The notes under the pieces are model-generated. The model saw nothing but the letters and a program-made list of their open reading frames with translations. It had not been told where the DNA came from and ran no database searches. A stretch of 64,000 bases of DNA. It comes from Phosphoribacter sp037046615. GTDB lineage: Bacteria > Actinomycetota > Actinomycetes > Actinomycetales > Dermatophilaceae. Both the position numbers and the translations under genes were made by a program. This document shows positions 35,884-44,836 of this stretch, piece by piece. The stretch lies in assembly GCA_037046615.1 (NCBI GenBank), contig JBAOHD010000015.1:62001-126000 (forward strand), given 5' to 3'. Numbering within the stretch: position 1 is the first letter of the stretch; each line of letters begins with the position of its first letter.

Positions 35884-36055
35884 AGATCGCGATCGCGCGC
35901 GCCATTATCGCGATCTGTGCACTTGGGTCACTCTGCAACCTGAGCCCAGTGGGACTATCGCGATCCTGGGTGACCAGATCGCGATTTTGTGCGGATAGAT
36001 CGCGATCTGGTCGGCGGGGGACGGGGGGCTGTGGCGCGGCTGCACCGTCGCGATC
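35884..36055. repeat. Intergenic TCGCGATC cluster with CACTTGGGT...CCCAGTG core (family A, copy 2)
   Basis: Five or six TCGCGAT(C) motifs surround the core at 35918-35970, which reads CACTTGGGTCACTCTGCAAC and then CCCAGTG, a diverged copy of the element upstream of DUF6394. No gene is seen. Confidence 0.7.
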
Positions 36056-36069
36056 CAGAACGGTGCGGC

Positions 36070-36771
36070 CTACCCACGGGTCAGCGGGGGATTGAGCACG
36101 TCGAGCACGCCTCGCCGGAAGAGCTGTGCTGGCCGGCCGCCGTCGGCCTTGGTCATCGCCCCAGTCGGTGTGAGGAAGCCGGGTGTCTTGGTCACTTTGC
36201 GGTGGAAGTTGCGGGGGTCGAGCTCTTGTCCCCACACCGCCTCGTAGACCGCACGCAGCTGCGCCACCGTGAACTCTGGCGGGCAGAAGGCCGCCGCGAG
36301 CGGGGTGTATTCAAGCTTGGCGCGGGCCCGATCGAGCCCGTCGGCCAGCACGTCGGCGTGGTCGAACGCCAGCGCGGAGTGGTCGATCTGCTCGACCGGC
36401 CACCAGCGGGCACGCCCGGCATCGCTGCCGGCGACCGGCTCCGCAGCGATCGGGGAAAACGCGAGCCACGCCACTGAGATGGTCCGCCCGCGCGGATCTC
36501 GATCGGGCGCGCCGTAGGTCGCAAGCTGCTCCAGATGGACGCCGGCTCCGAGCCCGGTCTCCTCGCGCAGTTCGCGGTATGCCGCATCGCGCAGGTCCTC
36601 CTGCGGCAGCACGAACCCTCCGGGTAACGCCCAACGCCCTTGGAAGGGAGGGATGTCCCGCTCGACAAGGACGACCGAGAGGTGCCGCTCCCGGATGGTG
36701 AAGACGACCAGGTCGACGGCGACGGCATAACGGGGTGGGGTCATGGCGACGGGTTGCCGCGGTGGGGTCAT
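36070..36771 (-). CDS. NUDIX hydrolase-winged helix regulator (NrtR-like)
   Basis: The N-terminal NUDIX domain shows WALPGGFVLPQEDLRDAAYRELREETGLG, a near-complete Nudix box, while the C-terminal part (about residues 150-230) is the wing-helix found in NrtR, the ADP-ribose-sensing repressor of NAD synthesis. The start at 36771 is favoured over 36744 because it follows a weak GGGTGAAAG; an ATGACCCCACC duplication makes both possible. Two matching operator dyads lie directly upstream, and the divergent SPFH/NAD-kinase operon suggests that it regulates both sides. Confidence 0.87.
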   Translation of the reverse strand: MTPPRQPVAMTPPRYAVAVDLVVFTIRERHLSVVLVERDIPPFQGRWALPGGFVLPQEDLRDAAYRELREETGLGAGVHLEQLATYGAPDRDPRGRTISVAWLAFSPIAAEPVAGSDAGRARWWPVEQIDHSALAFDHADVLADGLDRARAKLEYTPLAAAFCPPEFTVAQLRAVYEAVWGQELDPRNFHRKVTKTPGFLTPTGAMTKADGGRPAQLFRRGVLDVLNPPLTRG

Positions 36772-36790
36772 GTCTTTCACCCTAATGCCT

Positions 36791-36811
36791 TTATCGTCAT
36801 GTTGACGAGTG
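36791..36811. promoter_or_regulatory. NrtR-type operator O1 (TTATCGT-N7-ACGAGTG)
   Basis: Twenty-one bases with the same layout as O2, one arm imperfect. It lies 20 bases upstream of the NUDIX start. Confidence 0.55.
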
Positions 36812-36824
36812 ACATCCTCCTGGG

Positions 36825-36845
36825 TTATCGTCAGATACACGATAA
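36825..36845. promoter_or_regulatory. NrtR-type operator O2 (TTATCGT-N7-ACGATAA)
   Basis: A perfect seven-base inverted repeat with a seven-base spacer, 20 bases before the SPFH start and 34 bases from O1. The region is AT-rich. Confidence 0.65.
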
Positions 36846-36865
36846 ACGAGAGAAAGGCGCCCACC

Positions 36866-37885
36866 ATGGCGACCATCACGGCATACCCTTTCGTCCGGCA
36901 CCTGCGCTCGACCGCGACGAGCTACGTCCTGCACGCGGTCCGGGGTCAGCTCAAGCACTCCGGGCCTGGCGCCGCCTTCTGGTTCCGGCCGATGCCCGCC
37001 GCGATCAGTGAGGTGCCGGTCGACGACCGCGAGCACCAGGTCCTCGTCCGGCTGCGGACGACCGACCTGCACGAGGTCGCGACGCCCGCGGCGGTGACTT
37101 ACCGCCTCGCCGACCCGGCTCTGGCCGCCGCTCGCATCGACTTCTCGATCGACCTGCGCAAGGGAAGCTGGCTCGGCAGGCCCCTCGACCTCGTCGGAGA
37201 GGCGATCTTCGGCGCGACCGGCGCTGCTGTCACCGCGAGCCTGGCCAACGCCGACCTGCGCACCTTGCTCACGATGGACCCGGCCGCAGCCTCAGCGACC
37301 GTGGCCCAGATGCTCCGTCAGGATGCCCGGATCCGCTCGATCGGCGTCGAGATCGTCGAAGTCCGCCTGGGCCTCGTCCGCCCGGATCCGGACGTCGAGA
37401 AGGCGTTGCAGACCCCCGCCCGCGAGGCGATCCAGCAGGAAGCCGATCGGGCAACCTTCGAGCGTCGGGCCGTCGCCGTCGAACGCGAGGCCGCGATCGG
37501 TGAGAACGAGCTGACCAACCAGATCGAACTCTCCCGCCGCCGCGAGCAACTCATCACTCAGGAAGGGTCCAACGCCCGACGCAAGGCCGAGGAAGCCGCT
37601 GCCGCCGGGGCGATCGCCACGGACGCCGAGGCACGTCGCACCCGCGCCCTCGCCGAAGCGACCGCCGAGGCCGAACGGGTCCGCGGTCGGGCAGCGGGCG
37701 AGGTCGAGCAGGCGCGGCTCGCGGCATACGAAGGCGTCTCCCAGGACGTGCGGATGGCGATGGTCATGCGCGAAGTCGCCGAGCACCTGCCCGCCATCGA
37801 CCAACTCGTCGTCACGCCCGAACTCCTGTCGTCGGTGCTCGCCAAGCTGACGACCGGCCAGCCCGGCGCCGAGGCGAAGGCCTGA
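36866..37885 (+). CDS. SPFH (band 7) domain protein
   Basis: A 339-residue protein. The SPFH domain spans about residues 25-170 (FWFRPMPAAISEVPVDDREH, LRTTDLHEVATPAAVTYRL) and is followed by a long charged coiled coil (about 190-300, AEEAAAAGAIATDAEARRTR). Unlike classical stomatins it lacks an obvious N-terminal membrane helix, so it may be peripheral. It is divergent from the NUDIX gene across the operators and two bases before the NAD-kinase-like gene, so the two are co-transcribed. Confidence 0.85.
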   Translation: MATITAYPFVRHLRSTATSYVLHAVRGQLKHSGPGAAFWFRPMPAAISEVPVDDREHQVLVRLRTTDLHEVATPAAVTYRLADPALAAARIDFSIDLRKGSWLGRPLDLVGEAIFGATGAAVTASLANADLRTLLTMDPAAASATVAQMLRQDARIRSIGVEIVEVRLGLVRPDPDVEKALQTPAREAIQQEADRATFERRAVAVEREAAIGENELTNQIELSRRREQLITQEGSNARRKAEEAAAAGAIATDAEARRTRALAEATAEAERVRGRAAGEVEQARLAAYEGVSQDVRMAMVMREVAEHLPAIDQLVVTPELLSSVLAKLTTGQPGAEAKA

Positions 37886-37887
37886 CC

Positions 37888-38781
37888 ATGGCGACCCCAC
37901 GAGTGGTGATCGTCCACCGTGCCACCGAGTACGAGGAACTCCTGGACCGGCACGGCACCCGAGGCCAGGTCGAGTTCTTCCTGCGCTCGCGGGGTCAGAC
38001 GCTCGCGGAGCTCGACGAGCGCCATGACCGCACCGGCGCCGCGCTCCAGACCGTCAGCGCCGCCATCGACCTCGACTGGCGTCGAGCACGTGTCGAGCGC
38101 GCCGACCTGCCGAGCTTCGCCTTCGCGCCGGAGGACATCGTCGTGGCCGTCGGCCAGGACGGACTCGTCGCCAATCTGGCGAAATACATTGCCGGACAGC
38201 CGGTTATCGGCATCGACCCGACTCCCGGCGCTAACGCCGGCGTCCTCGTGCCCCACGCCCCCGAGGCTGCGGCGACCCTCCTGCCCCGGGTCGCCGCAGG
38301 TCAGGCCACGACTCTCGAACGCACCATGGTCGCCGTGACCGCCGACGACGGTCAGAGCCTCGTCGCACTCAACGAGGTCTTTGTCGGCCAGGCCGGCCAC
38401 CAATCGGCGCGCTACGAGATCGTCGCCGGCGGTGTGCGCGAGCGGCAGTCCTCCTCGGGCGTCATCGTCGGCACCGGCACGGGCGCCACGGGGTGGTGCC
38501 GGTCGCTCCAGCGGATCCAGGCGCCGAACCTCGTGCTCCCGGCCCCCGCCGACCCGGCTCTCACGTGGTTTGTCCGGGAGCCGTGGCCGTCCCCGATGAC
38601 CGGGGCCGACCTCACCGCCGGTCTGCTCGCGGACGGCGCGGCGCTCGAGCTGCGCGTCGAGTCCGACGGACTGGTTGCGTTCGGAGATGGCATCGAAAAC
38701 GACCGCATTCACCTCAGGTGGGGGCAGCGGGCGACCGTATGCCGTGCGCCTCGAGTCCTGCGCACCGTTACCGCCCGCTGA
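37888..38781 (+). CDS. NAD kinase-like protein (diverged)
   Basis: A 297-residue protein of the ATP-NAD kinase fold. VVAVGQDGLVANLAKYI near residue 90 is a GxDG motif with GQDG where typical kinases have GGDG, and SSGVIVGTGTGATGW near 188 corresponds to the usual TGSTAY region. FGDGIENDRIHL resembles the C-terminal signature. The first Gly change may weaken activity, so a different or regulatory role in NAD(P) metabolism is possible. Coupled to the SPFH gene and under the same putative NrtR-like control. Confidence 0.75.
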   Translation: MATPRVVIVHRATEYEELLDRHGTRGQVEFFLRSRGQTLAELDERHDRTGAALQTVSAAIDLDWRRARVERADLPSFAFAPEDIVVAVGQDGLVANLAKYIAGQPVIGIDPTPGANAGVLVPHAPEAAATLLPRVAAGQATTLERTMVAVTADDGQSLVALNEVFVGQAGHQSARYEIVAGGVRERQSSSGVIVGTGTGATGWCRSLQRIQAPNLVLPAPADPALTWFVREPWPSPMTGADLTAGLLADGAALELRVESDGLVAFGDGIENDRIHLRWGQRATVCRAPRVLRTVTAR

Positions 38782-38807
38782 GGTGCCTCTCACGCCCGCC
38801 CTCCAGC

Positions 38808-38855
38808 CATTCGATACCGAGGGGCGAGGCGTGACTGGGGATTCGGTATCGAATG
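38808..38855. repeat. Single TCGATACC / GGTATCGA inverted-repeat module (family B, copy 2)
   Basis: CATTCGATACCGA and TCGGTATCGAATG are perfect 13-base arms around 22 bases. It lies between the NAD-kinase-like and MFS genes. A GGCGGGGC tandem repeat of about four copies follows at 38867-38898. Confidence 0.75.
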
Positions 38856-38908
38856 AGGCGGGTCGGCGGGGCGGCGGGGCGGCGGGGCGGCGGGGCTCCA
38901 GCGGCTCG

Positions 38909-40508
38909 TCACCCGGGCGAGCTGGCGGTAGCGGCTTGACGGATCCACAGTGACCAGCCCAGCGCCGCGACGAGGACGATCGCCACGACACCGAAGCCGA
39001 GCTGCGGGGTGAGCGGGAGGACGATGCCGACGCCGCCACCGAAAACCCACGCCCCCTGCAACGTTGTCTCGGTCTGTGCGAACACGCGCGAGTGCGTCTC
39101 CTCGTCCGTTTCGGCCTGGACGAGCGCCCCGAGGCACAGCCGCGCGAGTTGTCCGAACGCTCCCGTGACGAGCCCGAGCACCACGATCGTCACGAGCGAG
39201 TAGGAGATCGCCGTCGCGAGCGCGGCCAGGGTCGCGAGGACGAGCATGCCCGTGGCGACGCCGAGGGGGGCGCGCCGGCCGAGCCGGTTGCCGAGGAAAC
39301 CACCCGTCGCATTGCCCAGGCCGGCCGCGCCCACAACGACCCCGAGCGCGACGACGTCAGACACGCCCTCAGGTGGCCGCTCGCTCATGAGGAAGCCGGC
39401 AAAGAGGGTGAGGAAGCCCGTCAAAGCGCGGGATCCGCTCGTCGCGACGAGGGCGGACCGCACGGTCGGCGGCAGAGAGGATCCGCTGGGGCCGCCACCG
39501 CGCCCACCGTCCAGGTGGTGTCCCGACCTCCGGCGGGTATGCCGTATCGCCGAGTTCCGGGCCCGTGTTAGGTGACCCATGGTTGAGTTCAGGGGTGCCT
39601 GCGGGAGTCGTCGAGGCGGTGGGCGAGGTCCACGACTCCCTGCCGTGAGCTGTGCCCGGAGATGCATCGTCGACGTCGAGCGCACAGCCCCCCACCGGCA
39701 TACCGTCTTGCCACTCGGCTGGCGCCGTCTCCTCGACGGCCGGGTCGCCTGCGTCTGATGCGGTCTCCGGGGTTGTCGCGCGGCTGTCGACGGCAGCTGG
39801 CAGGGTGATCGCGAGCACCGTGGCGACGACGTAAATCGCGAAGGCAACCCGCAAGGCCCACTCCGGACCGATCCGGCCGGCCAGCCCTGCGACCGCGCTG
39901 CCGAGGACCATGCCGATGAGCGCGGCGATCGACTGACGTGAGTTGGCACGGACGAGCGTGACCCCATCGGGCACCACCCGAGGGATGGCAGCCGCGGTTG
40001 TCACGGCATACGCGCGCGTGGCCACGAGGCATACGAGGGCGATGGGCAACAGCCAGACCGAGCCGTCGACGATGAGTCCGGCGAGCACCCAACTGAGGAA
40101 GGCACGCACAGCGAGGGTCGCGCCGAGGGCCCAGCGGCGGCCGTGGCGATAGCGATCGAGGATCGGACCGATGAGGGGCGAGAGGAAGACGAAGGGGACC
40201 ATCGTCGTGAGGAGGAAGAGTGCGACCTGGCCGCGGGCCTGGCCCACAGGCAGGGCGAGGACCGTGCTTGCCAGCGCGATCGTGAAGGCTGCGTCGGCGG
40301 CGGTCGCGACGAGGTGGACTTCCGTCAGCCGGGCGAGCCCCGACTCGCGGGCGCCGTCGGAGGCGGCGAACTCGCGGAACCGTTGGGTGCCCTTGCGGGT
40401 GCCATGCCCGACGAGGCGGGCACTGGCGCGACCCCCGCGCACGGTCGCTCGGCCGGTCGCCTTCAGGCCCCGGCCGACCGACTTCGCGGCGTCACGCGCA
40501 GCGCTCAC
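38909..40508 (-). pseudogene. Major facilitator superfamily transporter with a +1 frameshift
   Basis: The first part (MSAARDAAKSVGRGLKATGR to about WRPQR) has an amphipathic N-terminus and five or six helices (LFLLTTMVPFVFLSPLIGPI). The second part (SLPPTVRSALVATSG to TASSPG) continues in another frame with the rest of the helices. Removing one base at about 39490 joins them into 532 residues. The loop at the junction is long, Pro/Thr-rich and weakly conserved. GTG 40508 starts the gene. Confidence 0.72.
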
Positions 40509-40525
40509 GGCGCCATCTTTCCCTG

Positions 40526-40661
40526 TCGATACCGGGTGGGGAGTTATGACTCGTCGACGGGTATCGATTCATCGGGGTGGGGGAGTTGCTGGCGGCGGTC
40601 GATACCGGGTGGGGAGGTGTGACTCGTCGACGGGTATCGATTCATCAAACGGGTATCGAAT
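40526..40661. repeat. Two 48-base TCGATACC / GGTATCGA modules (family B, copy 3)
   Basis: Near-identical units at 40526-40573 and 40599-40646 begin TCGATACCGGGTGGGGAG and end ACGGGTATCGATTCATC; a third half, GGGTATCGAAT, follows. Spacing of the units is 73 bases. No gene is seen. Confidence 0.8.
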
Positions 40662-40680
40662 CGTTTGGCGGAGCGACCAG

Positions 40681-42135
40681 TCAGCGCGTTGCCGTGATGA
40701 GTGCAGCGACGAGGTCGGTCGTCTTGAGGTCCTTGGCGCTCACCTTCGGGCTGAAGCCCAGCCGCACGACGACGAGCTTCTCCGACGGCACGACGTAAAG
40801 GCGCTGGCCGTCGTGACCGCTGGCCCAATACGCGTCGGCGGGCAGCGACGGTTCGACGAGGGAACCGTCGGGCAGGCGGTTGGCCCACCAGCCCGCGGCA
40901 TACCCAGGGTCTTCGGTCGTCGTCACCTTCTGGGCGGTCGTCGAGGTCGCCATCCACCCTGTGGGGAGGAGCTGTTCGCCGCCCCACTGTCCGTCCTGGA
41001 GGGCGAACTGCCCGAGGGCCGCCCAGTCGCGCGGGGTGGCCCAGAGGTAAGAACTGCACACCGGCGTGCCCGCGCCATCCGGCTCCCAGATCGCGGACGT
41101 CAGCCCGAGCGGCGCGAAGAGCTGCTGCCGGGGAAGGTCAGCGGTGACGCCGACCCGTGCCGTAGCCACCGAACACAGGACGTTGGTGCTGCCGCTGGAA
41201 TACTGCTGGTAGGTGCCGACCGGGTGCGCGAGCGGCTGCTTGGCGACGAACCCGCCCATGTCGGGCTCCAGGTAGAGCATCGCGGTGATCGGGGTGCCCA
41301 GGTCGTAGGTCTCGTCCCACGCCAGGCCGCTGGTCATCCGCATGAGCTGGTCGACGGTGATCGTGGCGCGCTCGTCGGTCCACTCGGGCCGCAGTTTCGC
41401 GTCGGTGATCGACAGCTTGCCCTGCTGGACGAGCCGCCCGATGAGGAGGTTGGTCACGCTCTTGGCCATCGACCACCCCAGTTGTGGGGTCGTTGGCGAG
41501 AAGCCAGGGGCATAGCGTTCGGCCACGACCTTGCCGTCCTTGATCGCGACGACGGCGCGGGTGCCGAGCTTGGCTGTGGTGGGGGTCGATGCTGACGGGC
41601 GCTCGTCGTCGAAGGCCGCCTCGAGGGCCACCTTGATGGCATCGTTGGCGGCGATCCGCGCGTGGTTGGGCGGCACGGTCGCGGTCGCCTCGAGCGGATC
41701 CACCACTGCGGCATAGGGATTGGCGCTAGCTGTCACAGGTGTAGGGGAGCCGAGGGCGGGGGAGGAGCCTCCCAGCGTGCAGCCGAAGCCAGGAGTATGC
41801 CGTGCCTCTTGAGAGGCGAGCACGCCGAGGACCGACGCACCGACGACCGTCGACTTCTCGGCCACACCCCGCTCGCGCAGGAACGGCACGAGGGGATTGG
41901 GTGGCAGGTCGGTCGATGGGTTGGTGCGGTCCGCCACCTGGGTCACCGCGCAGGCGTTGTGCGCGGCATACCCGGTCGCGGTGAGGAGCAGGGGCTTGGC
42001 GTACTGGTAGCCGCCGACCAGGAGGATCACGAGCAAGGCCAGCACGCCCAGGAGGATGCGGCGCAGCAACCGACCCCGCCGCGTGGGGCGTGCGGTTATC
42101 GAGGGCGAGGCTCCGGGTGCGGCCGTCTCAGTCAT
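40681..42135 (-). CDS. Serine hydrolase of the beta-lactamase / EstB family, membrane-anchored
   Basis: A 484-residue protein. One N-terminal membrane helix (about residues 25-45) is followed by an extracytoplasmic domain. The SxxK motif SMAKSVTN near residue 220 supplies the nucleophile, YSSGSTN the Tyr-x-Asn-like pair, and ASGHDGQ the KTG-like HxG motif. Class C beta-lactamase-related esterases and peptidases look like this. Substrate unknown. Confidence 0.85.
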   Translation of the reverse strand: MTETAAPGASPSITARPTRRGRLLRRILLGVLALLVILLVGGYQYAKPLLLTATGYAAHNACAVTQVADRTNPSTDLPPNPLVPFLRERGVAEKSTVVGASVLGVLASQEARHTPGFGCTLGGSSPALGSPTPVTASANPYAAVVDPLEATATVPPNHARIAANDAIKVALEAAFDDERPSASTPTTAKLGTRAVVAIKDGKVVAERYAPGFSPTTPQLGWSMAKSVTNLLIGRLVQQGKLSITDAKLRPEWTDERATITVDQLMRMTSGLAWDETYDLGTPITAMLYLEPDMGGFVAKQPLAHPVGTYQQYSSGSTNVLCSVATARVGVTADLPRQQLFAPLGLTSAIWEPDGAGTPVCSSYLWATPRDWAALGQFALQDGQWGGEQLLPTGWMATSTTAQKVTTTEDPGYAAGWWANRLPDGSLVEPSLPADAYWASGHDGQRLYVVPSEKLVVVRLGFSPKVSAKDLKTTDLVAALITATR

Positions 42136-42293
42136 AGCCGGACGATACCCACTGGCCCGGTGGGGTGAGGGTCACAACCCGGCCGCATCGGGATGGGTTC
42201 GCAGCCCTGCGGGGTTGACCCGTGCGAGACCTATCCACCCCGGGCCCTGTCGATTCCCGTCGACGAGGCACCCGTCGACTCCGAAGGAGCACG

Positions 42294-42575
42294 ATGCGCG
42301 CGATCTGGAATGACACCGTCATCGCCGAGAGCGACGACACCGTCGTCGTCGAAGGCAACCACTACTTCCCCGCTGCCGACGTCCGGCCTGAGGTCCTGCG
42401 GATCTCCGACACCTTGACGACGTGCCCGTGGAAGGGCGTCGCGTCCTACTACTCGATCGAGGTCGACGGCAAGACCAACACCGACGCCGCGTGGTACTAC
42501 ATGGATCCGCTGCCGGCCGCAGAGCAGATCCGCGGCCGGATCGCATTTTGGAAGGGTGTCGTCGTTACCCCGTGA
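42294..42575 (+). CDS. DUF427 domain protein
   Basis: A 93-residue protein with the whole DUF427 signature: MRAIWNDTVIAESDD, VVEGNHYFPAADV, TCPWKGVASYYSI, AAWYYMDP and RIAFWKGV. Its function is not established. It is coupled by GTGA to the NDH-2 gene, an association that may be meaningful for redox metabolism. Confidence 0.92.
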   Translation: MRAIWNDTVIAESDDTVVVEGNHYFPAADVRPEVLRISDTLTTCPWKGVASYYSIEVDGKTNTDAAWYYMDPLPAAEQIRGRIAFWKGVVVTP

Positions 42576-44113
42576 GCCTGACCAGCCCCACCCAGCCGAC
42601 TCAACCCACCCAGCCCACCCAACCCACCCAGCCCGCCTCCGCGACAGACACTCACGACTCTACCCAGGCGCGCCGTCGCCACCAGGTCGTCATCATCGGC
42701 AGCGGCTTCGGCGGGCTCTTCGCCGCGAAGGCGCTCAAGCGTGACGACGTCGACATCACGATCATCTCCACGACGTCGAGTCACCTGTTCCAGCCCCTGC
42801 TGTATCAAGTGGCCACCGGCATCCTCTCGACCGGCGAGATCGCCCCGGCCACCCGCGAGATCCTCAAACGGCAGCGCAACGCCAGGGTCATCCTCGGGAC
42901 GGTGACGCGGATCGACCTCACCGAGCGCACCGTCCACGCCGAGGCGCTGGGGGAGACCTTCGACACGGCATACGACACCCTCATCGTCGCGGCCGGGGCG
43001 GGGCAGTCCTACTTCGGGCGCGACGAGTTCGCGACCTACGCGCCCGGGATGAAGACGATCGACGACGCGCTCGAGGTGCGTGGGCGGCTCTTCACGGCCT
43101 TCGAGCTGGCCGAGGTTGCCACTGACCCGGCCAAGCGCGCGGCGCTGACGACCTTCGTCGTCGTCGGTGCCGGGCCAACCGGTGTCGAGATGGCCGGGCA
43201 GATCAGCGAGATGGCGCATCGGACGCTGCGGCACGAGTTCCGGTCGCTCGACCCGACGACCTCGCGGATCGTCCTGCTCGACGGCGCGGATCGGGTGCTC
43301 GGGTCTTTCGGGCACGACCTGTCGGCGGCCGCGACCCGCACCCTCGGAGACCTCCACGTCGAGGTGCGCCTGGGCACGAAGGTGGTCGGTGTTGATGCCG
43401 AGGGCGTCGACATCGAGTTGCCCGACGGCAGCCGTGACCGGATCGAGTCAGTTGTGAAGATCTGGGCAGCTGGCGTCGCGGCGAGCTCGCTCGGCGCCCA
43501 GCTCGCGGCCCAGTCCGGTGCCGAACTCGACCGCGCGGGCCGCGTCCGGGTCACTCGTGACCTCACCCTCCAGGGTCATCCGGAGGTCTTCGTCGTCGGC
43601 GACATGATGGCGCTCGACGGGCTTCCGGGTGTAGCGCAGGTGGCGATCCAAGGCGGTCGGTATGCCGCGTCCCTCGTCCGCGACCGGGTCGCGGGCCGCC
43701 TCGGCCCCGAGGCCCCCGGTCCCGGCTTCAGCTATCGCGACAAGGGGAGCATGGCGACGGTGTCGCGGTTCTCGGCGATCGCGAGCATCGGGCGAGCACA
43801 GTTCACCGGGTTTGTCGCCTGGCTCATGTGGCTGTTCATCCACCTGCTCTACATCACCGGCTTCAAGAACCGCACGACGACGCTCATCCACTGGTTCGCG
43901 AGCTTCATCGGTCGGGGCCGCACGCAGCGGGCGACGACCGAACGACTCACGGTCGGTCGACTCGCGGTCGAGCAACTCGGTCCCGATTTCCACCCGACGC
44001 TCGGGGGCGATGTCGGGGCTGCCGGGGACGTGGTGGCGCCGGACTCGAACGCTCGGGAGGCGGCCGATGGCGACGCGTCACCCGAAGCGGGCGAGGGCTT
44101 CCCGCACCCCTGA
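42572..44113 (+). CDS. ndh: Type II NADH dehydrogenase (NDH-2)
   Basis: A flavoprotein that oxidises NADH and reduces quinone at the membrane without pumping protons. VVIIGSGFGGLFAAKALK near residue 38 is the FAD Rossmann motif, VVVGAGPTGVEMAGQI near 190 the NADH motif, VKIWAAGV and VFVVGDMMAL are further signatures, and WLMWLFIHLLYITGF near 420 is a membrane segment. The N-terminal extension contains a six-fold PTQ repeat (tandem six-base units). GTG 42572 overlaps the DUF427 stop. It has its own C-terminal acidic tail. The last 36 bases overlap the convergent YdcF gene. Confidence 0.9.
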   Translation: MSLTSPTQPTQPTQPTQPTQPASATDTHDSTQARRRHQVVIIGSGFGGLFAAKALKRDDVDITIISTTSSHLFQPLLYQVATGILSTGEIAPATREILKRQRNARVILGTVTRIDLTERTVHAEALGETFDTAYDTLIVAAGAGQSYFGRDEFATYAPGMKTIDDALEVRGRLFTAFELAEVATDPAKRAALTTFVVVGAGPTGVEMAGQISEMAHRTLRHEFRSLDPTTSRIVLLDGADRVLGSFGHDLSAAATRTLGDLHVEVRLGTKVVGVDAEGVDIELPDGSRDRIESVVKIWAAGVAASSLGAQLAAQSGAELDRAGRVRVTRDLTLQGHPEVFVVGDMMALDGLPGVAQVAIQGGRYAASLVRDRVAGRLGPEAPGPGFSYRDKGSMATVSRFSAIASIGRAQFTGFVAWLMWLFIHLLYITGFKNRTTTLIHWFASFIGRGRTQRATTERLTVGRLAVEQLGPDFHPTLGGDVGAAGDVVAPDSNAREAADGDASPEAGEGFPHP

Positions 44114-44836
44114 CTCGGGGGGCCCGAGGACGGGGTCTCGGGCGGTGACGACGTCCCAGACGAGCTTCCACGCCGCGATCCGTTCGCGGAACTCGCCCCA
44201 TCGCCAGGTGTCCGGGTTGTAGGTGTCGCGCACCGTCCAATCGCCGACGGCGTGCGCATCGACGCCGACGGCACGACACGCCGCCACCGCGCGCGGCACG
44301 TGGAAGCCCTGTGACACGACGAGCAGTCTGTCGACCCCGAAGATCCGGATCGCGCGGGAGCACGAGTCATAGGTGTCGCGCCCCGCGAAGTCCATGACGA
44401 TGCGCTCGGGCTCCACGCCGTGATCGACGAGGTAGGTCCGCATCGCTGTCGGCTCGTCATAGTCGACGTACCGGTTATCGCCCGACACGAGCAGCACCCG
44501 CGTCTTGCCGGCGCGCAGCAAGTCGATGGCGACGTCGAGGCGCGCGGCGAGATAGGGCGAGGGACGGTCGTCGGGGGTGAGCCCCGCACCGAGCACGAGC
44601 GTAACGTCGGCGGTCGGGGCATCGGCCACCGTATGCACCCGGTCGCGGGACTGCGCGCTCACCCACAGCCACGGCGCGTATGCCGCGAGCCCCGCCACCA
44701 CGAGCACCCCCACCACCCAGCGCATCCGGGATCGACGGCCGCGCCGTCCAGTCGGTTGCCGCACAGGCATCTGCTGACCCCTTAGCAGGCGCAGGCGGCG
44801 CAGGGGGCCCTCCTGGTTGGGTGTCAAGCTGCCCAT
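44078..44836 (-). CDS. YdcF/SanA (DUF218) family membrane-anchored protein
   Basis: A 252-residue protein. One N-terminal helix (VVGVLVVAGLAAYAPWLWV, about residues 41-60) precedes a DUF218 domain: VTLVLGAGLTPDDRPSPYLAARLD, LLVSGDNRYVDYDEPTAM, and LLVVSQGFHVPRAVAACRA. The family is associated with envelope or vancomycin-permeability traits in E. coli. The start at 44836 gives a longer cytoplasmic tail; ATG 44770 would be shorter. Confidence 0.82.
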   Translation of the reverse strand: MGSLTPNQEGPLRRLRLLRGQQMPVRQPTGRRGRRSRMRWVVGVLVVAGLAAYAPWLWVSAQSRDRVHTVADAPTADVTLVLGAGLTPDDRPSPYLAARLDVAIDLLRAGKTRVLLVSGDNRYVDYDEPTAMRTYLVDHGVEPERIVMDFAGRDTYDSCSRAIRIFGVDRLLVVSQGFHVPRAVAACRAVGVDAHAVGDWTVRDTYNPDTWRWGEFRERIAAWKLVWDVVTARDPVLGPPESGVREALARFG

